Notes under the pieces: model-generated
What the model saw: only the letters and a program-made list of their open reading frames with translations
Told to the model about the DNA's origin: nothing
Databases searched by the model: none
Origin: Marchantia polymorpha subsp. ruderalis
Taxonomy: Eukaryota > Streptophyta > Marchantiopsida > Marchantiales > Marchantiaceae
Direction of reading: 5' to 3'
DNA length: 64,000 nt
NCBI GenBank assembly: GCA_037833965.1
Contig: AP031356.1
Coordinates: forward strand, 9,508,501 to 9,572,500
Program-made: the position numbers and the translations under genes
Shown here: one piece after another, positions 58,801-64,000 of the stretch
How the letters are laid out: the number at the start of each line of letters is the position of its first letter
How positions within the stretch are numbered: position 1 is the stretch's first letter

Positions 58801-61800
58801 TTCTTTGCATGATTTGTACGAATGTGTACAGCTTTTTTGACTTATCAGATTGTCAAGAATTGTTGAGTCTGCGTTGACTTAGTGGTAGAGTCAATACCCG
58901 TATGTCTTTCAATTTGATCTCATTGCCTTGCTCGCAACTCATGTAGGAAATGACATGCCCATGAGTATTCTCGGTATCCACAATTCTTCCTAGGTAGCTA
59001 AACCGGTCGGCAGTACAAATGCTGGATGATTAATCAGAGCAAGGCCAAGAGTAACGTAGCCCCCTTATACGTCCCATAGCATGTCAGCATCTGGATTCCA
59101 TCTTCACAAGTTCGAGAGAGCTTCTTCTTTCCTCCCAATGTATAGAGTTACGTCTGTAATTGAGTCAAGTTGGGGTTACTTCTACATGTGTCATGTCTTA
59201 GTACATGCCCGTGCCGAGACACGCAGTCATTTGAGTGAATTTGTACAGGAACGCGAAGTGACTTGTACACTTCTGCCTTGAGTTTCAGGCTGCATATTCT
59301 TCTTCCTGTTGGCTTTCTTTCTAACTGGAGACTTCTTATGATGAGCAACATGCATTTCAACATCGTCTTGTAGTAACTGTTGCGCTGTCCATGTGTTTTA
59401 AAGTTGGGAGGCCTTTGTAAGCAATCGAAGAATAACTTGGAACGAATGATATATCGTATTGTTTGGATTGAGAAGTGCTTCGCATAGAAGAGCCTAGCCT
59501 CCGCTGAGCAGGCCGGTCCCGCACCACGTAAAGAACTCGTATCTTTGCAGTGCATGGCTCCACAGTGTTCGATATGCTCGGATGCTAGGAATGACCGAAG
59601 CTTTAGACAAGGTTTCCACAATATCTAGCTGAAACAAACTGTAGCGATGTGCATTGATGGAGGAGAGCAGTATTTTGGAACACCAGGTTTTTGAACACAC
59701 AAGAACAACAAGGTTAGAGAGGAGCCAATGTTGTGGATGATAATTGAAAAGCACACCCTTGAACTTTCTCGGATTAATATTTTCCTTCCTAGGATATTGT
59801 AATTCCTCTTTTCTACTTGATGTACCTAATTACACAACTACGAGCTCTAACTTGAAATATTGCATGAGAGTGAGAAGCAAACTGCGTAAATCAATACTCA
59901 ATTCTGTTTACAAGTCATAGCCATGGAAATGCATTCACAAAGTAGGAAATGAACTATATTTAGCTGCAAACGAAGGTCGTGTACTGGTACATGAACACTC
60001 TAAACGTTTATATTGTTTGATCGTTTTCGAAGTTTGATTACAGTCAAGTGGTTTGGCCTTGTACCGGATGTTCAGTCCCCATTCAGACGTCCTACTTTGT
60101 TGCGGTTATAGCAAAATCACCAACTCTGGGAAGGACGTAGGACCCCTGATACGTGCATCACGTCAAAAGGAATTTGATTTTGCAATAACTCGTTCTACAC
60201 GTCCGTTAATATTGGATTTATGCTGAATGTCAACCTACGGTGGTACAATTCTCAATCGATAGAGTGAACCAGCGGTGGAGGCAACCATGTCCGGTCTCCG
60301 ATGATCACGAGTTTATTCCTCTTTTGATGTGCCAACCCCGAGCTCGGAGCCCAAGCCCAGTCACCCGTTTGAAATCATTTGAATGAAGTGTGCTGAAATC
60401 TACTATGAATTTTGGGTTCCATGATGCAAATTTTGAGTTCAGTTGTCATAGATCCCACAAGTTGGGAGTTTACATCTGTCAAACATTTCCGAGCTTTCGA
60501 AAATTGATTCTGCTCTAGCAATGATTGCGACTTCCACTGAGCAGAAGACCCTGGTGGCACTACACTCAATGAACACAGATGGTCTGCAGAATGAAATGTG
60601 CTTAATACATCAAAAGATGGACTCTTCCAGACTGCAAAGATAAGCAGGAAAAAATTCTCTGATAATAAGGCTTCGAAGTGATATTAGCTGTTTAAAAGCC
60701 GTACAAGTCGAACGCAATTTGGACACGATTGGGATCACTTCGTTATCATGATCTAATAGGTTGTCACCAAAGAAAACATTGTGCTGAGCTTTTTCGTATG
60801 CGTTTTCTTGTTGACTAAGTCTACCACTCTTGCTCAGCTGCAAAGCAGTTCTATGGTACACACATTGGACAATAGCAACCTAGAAACCTTAGCTTTTTAC
60901 AAATTTCTACATTAATGACGTAAAATGCTGAAACTCTCAATGGATGGACGGCTGTACGTTGAACCTCCATCCATCTTCTTACACATTGTTGATTAAAAAA
61001 AGTTATACTATGTCGTCTGAAAGGTAAGTTCTTATCTCAGTGTGTTCGGAAAGCAGTTATTTCTGTTGCGACCTCGTCTAATACATGAATATCCGTTCAC
61101 AATCTCAGTCGGAAGAAAAATGAAGACTTTGAGAAACTACAGCATGGTTGTACCAGAAGTATCCACAAGCATCTTCTTAACCAGGTTGGATGTGATGCAA
61201 CTGCTTGTCAGAAAGCCAAAGGACAATTTTGGCTTAAGATACAATGCTGAAGTGTATATCGTCCCATTTGAGCTATCGTACAGACATCTGCTGAGACTTG
61301 TTTGAGACTCATTTTGCTGAATCTTCTGTAAACAGCCCTCCTCCTGACGCCAGAGCATCCTCACAGCGCCCGTTCTGAAATATATACATGAGTCCTAAAC
61401 ATCTAACGAGTTACAGTTAATCACTTCATTGTTGCGGAAAGGTGAGGTCTTCGGTATACCTTGTATGAAAACTGCCAGATTTCACGTAATCTATCCGTAT
61501 GCTTAAACATGTTCACCAATTACAGAAACCAATTCCAGTAACAGAGGAGTTAATTTTACGTACTGAAAGCCTTCTGCTATTTTCTGTGTCCTCTGGATAA
61601 GCCTACAACATTGTAAATCTTATTCTCTGACAGAAGCAAGGCTTTACAACAAATCGAAGCTTACCGAGTCGCATCAGAAAGTCTGTATTCGGCATCCTTC
61701 ATCCTGCCTTCGCATTTAGCACACTGTTATTCAACAACAAACAGAGATGTGTTCCGGAACAGGATGCACTATCCAGCCAGCGATGTATGGAAAAAATGTT

Positions 61801-62480
61801 GGTAGTGCTCAAATATTACGAATGGTCCGATATTTCACGTCTTATACTCTTCTCTTGGGCTTATGTATGAACTAGTGTCCCTGATACCAGCGATCACATC
61901 ACATCGACCCACTCTACCATGAGTTACAGCTTTCTTCCACTTTTTCACTTCTCAAAATGCGATCAAAATGATCAGCACTTGGAAATCAGCCTTGTACTTC
62001 ACACACTCGAGCATAAAATTCTCCACAAAGACCTATAACTGTATCTGTCACAGACGATCAGCAAAAACCGGACATTCTAGGATGAAAGAAGAACGTGTCA
62101 AAAAATTGCGAGTCATATTCAATGAATCAGAGGGAAGTACCTGAGATGGAACTAAGGAAGCACAAATGCCACTCTAGTCGCCACATCATCGCCCCATCTT
62201 CTAATTTCTCCACACCTCTTGCCATCACGTCGTATTTGCTTCACTTGAATCACTGGCGTGAAATACGTGCATCCTTTTGTCTAGCTGTATGAAGAGCATC
62301 CACGCTTCTACCAATCAACCTCACCGCTGATATTCATCTTGGACATTTGTGTCAGGGTCTGGAAAATCAATATTTTCCTGGCCCCCTATCCGACATAGTG
62401 TCATGAAAATGGTGTACCAGAACCTGAACTACGATTGATTCATACCAAATCATGTACTCTCGTCCAGACTTGTGGGGTCC
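58801..62480. other. Intergenic, no recognised gene
   Basis: The first part is BRCC36 3' UTR. Beyond it the composition is balanced and only short open frames occur, for example 59148-59621 minus, 60610-60861 minus and 61042-61305 plus. None resembles a known family or can be joined convincingly to another by splice sites. I found no transposon motif or RNA gene. Confidence 0.4.
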
Positions 62481-62488
62481 GTTCCATG

Positions 62489-62572
62489 ACTTCTGTAGTC
62501 TCCGACACTCTGACATCCCCCTAGCCGGGTGTAGTTAGGGGGATGGATGGGTGTTCGGAGATTACATGAAGT
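62489..62572. repeat. Long imperfect hairpin, miRNA-precursor-like
   Basis: The left arm (62489-62523) and right arm (62536-62572) pair over about 35 bases. There is a perfect 10-bp inner stem, CATCCCCCTA with TAGGGGGATG, then an internal loop, then CAC/GTG, a one-base bulge, TCTCCGA with TCGGAGA, and further outward ACTTC-TGTA-T with its complement allowing one gap. The loop is about 12 bases. Pairing may extend further with bulges (CAGA and TGTGG near 62464-62475 with 62577-62586). I recognise no known plant miRNA in either arm. Confidence 0.5.
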
Positions 62573-62580
62573 GATGCCAC

Positions 62581-64000
62581 ATCTGCTCAACGGGATCCGA
62601 TCATTGAGCTTTTCAAGCATTTATGCATCTCTGATGCGGGCATTCTCATGGCAGCCTGCGCGGATCAAACATCGTGTGATATCTCCACAAGATGCCTACA
62701 GAGCACATGGCAGACTTTGACAATCCATAACGAAGCTACGGGCGATCGAGAAACCCATGACCTTCCAAGGCGGCAAATCCTTCTGGAAATATCCCTCTGA
62801 TTCAGAAACGAGACCACGGCTGTCCGGTCTGTGTCCGACCCACGCGTCGTCACTTCCTTCAGGGACATCGCTGCAGACTAGGAGACTGAGGGACTTTCGT
62901 CACGCTATTACAACTCTCGATGGAATGCGCATGCGGCTATTGAGGATCTCTTTCAGTCGAAGCCATTTGCTTCATTTTTATAGAACGGAAGCATCTAACC
63001 TTTACTGTTTCCCACAGCCATTCGAGTCACTATCGGCCAAGTTGACAGTCCCAACATTGATGACGAATACCTTGTTTGTCCTTTGAAGTCCATCGAGGCA
63101 TGGAAATTGCATCGACGATGGGCCCACGAGACACTTTTCCGGGTTCCACCAAAAGCACTCCGAGTTGGGTCGGCTGACACGCTCTGCTCTCAGAAGGGTG
63201 AAACAATTTGTACAGGTGTTGGAGTAGGAGGTCTACATTGTGAAAACTTACGGCGTTCAATGCAAATGAGGCCTGCACTCTTTTCCTCTGACAACGTGTG
63301 ACTGTCCTCAGAGAAGAACAAGGGGATATCACAGAGCTAGACACGGACGGTGACGGACCATGAACTCGCCGAATCTTTGTAACAAATTATGTGATGAGCT
63401 AGTGCAGACCAATAGTCACTTGAAAATCCGACATGGAGACATCATTACGCGGAATCCACATTCCAAATTGAAAATGTAGCGAAATTCTCTGAAAGTATGA
63501 GTGCAAAAAAGTACGCACGTAAAGTGTCATCTCATTATTGGGACGGTTCTACTGCATGCCATCACAATTCATTTCCTTCCAAATGGTAATAGCCAGGACT
63601 CTGACTGAATAAATCTGGCTCGGTAGACACCTCAATGTCCCTAATTACGAGATTTTCTTTCCATTCGTATTTTGCTACGTATAACGCATAGCACCGGGAA
63701 GTCTGAACACGAGCAACGTATTTTCAACGACAATGTGCCACGAGTTCAATTGTTGGCTATGACTGCAACCTGAGGTCAATAATCGTTCTCCGTTGAACAT
63801 TTGACCGACTCTGACGATCCGATCGTGGAAGAATCTGAATTCGTAGCTCTGTTCATTGCATCTAAAACAGGGCCCATTCCAGAGGGACTTGCTGAAAGTT
63901 TGCCTCCAGTCTCACGACTGAGTTTAAGACGTTCAAGAGGGGAAATTCAGCGTTTGACGAGTGGAATACTAATGTTAAAATTTGTACGAAATAGATTATT
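62581..64000. other. Intergenic; open frame running off the window
   Basis: No gene is recognised. Short frames overlap on both strands at 62757-63344. At the right edge a plus-strand frame opens after a TAA at about 63780 and stays open to 64000 (about 70 codons, beginning near VEHLTDSDDPIVEESEF). It could be an exon of a gene that continues beyond the window, or chance. Confidence 0.3.

Noticed and set aside
1..64000. CRISPR arrays, bacterial operons, tRNA or rRNA genes
   Set aside because: No regularly spaced repeats, no Shine-Dalgarno-led gene strings and no tRNA cloverleaf boxes were seen. The gene structures are eukaryotic.

Overview
The window looks like nuclear DNA of a land plant. 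Four intron-rich, moderately GC genes of plant type sit between long AT-rich stretches filled with decayed transposable elements. I favour a non-seed plant (moss or liverwort) because introns are mid-sized and the proteins are clearly plant-like but diverged from Arabidopsis as I remember it. That placement is inference; the sequence alone does not fix the species.

Layout. (1) 1-5900: AT-rich, holding a decayed Ty1/copia element on the minus strand, split by a small non-autonomous hAT element (1262-1795). (2) 6188-8800, plus: an ESCRT-III subunit of the CHMP7 type, 8 exons. (3) 8801-19579: no recognisable host gene; a weak second copia trace and several hairpins. (4) 19580-25531, minus: mitochondrial delta-1-pyrroline-5-carboxylate dehydrogenase (ALDH12), 16 exons giving an intact 545-residue protein, with one GC-AG intron. 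(5) 25860-45000: a transposon block with a hAT remnant, a decayed Ty3/gypsy element, and a three-layer nest in which a hAT transposase was split by a chromovirus-type gypsy element (A), itself invaded by a sister copy (B) in the opposite direction. (6) 45085-52363, minus: a golgin of the GC3/GC4 (GDAP1) family, 16 exons, 848 residues. (7) 54906-58800, plus: BRCC36, a JAMM/MPN+ lysine-63 deubiquitinase, 10 exons, 429 residues, with a candidate U12-type AT-AC intron. (8) 58801-64000: no recognised gene, but one long imperfect hairpin.

The four host genes have unrelated jobs: membrane remodelling, proline catabolism, Golgi tethering and K63-ubiquitin removal. They form no operon or pathway. The golgin and BRCC36 genes are divergent and share a GC-rich 2.5-kb upstream region. 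Exon boundaries were placed by hand from GT/AG (or AT/AC, GC/AG) sites, reading-frame phase and remembered family sequence. In all four genes every phase closes without a stop.

I found no clear new multi-gene system. The best leads are the AT-AC intron, the pair of related small ORFs in the leader of the gypsy family, the ACGT-motif array in its LTRs, the hAT/gypsy/gypsy nest, and the miRNA-like foldback at 62489-62572.
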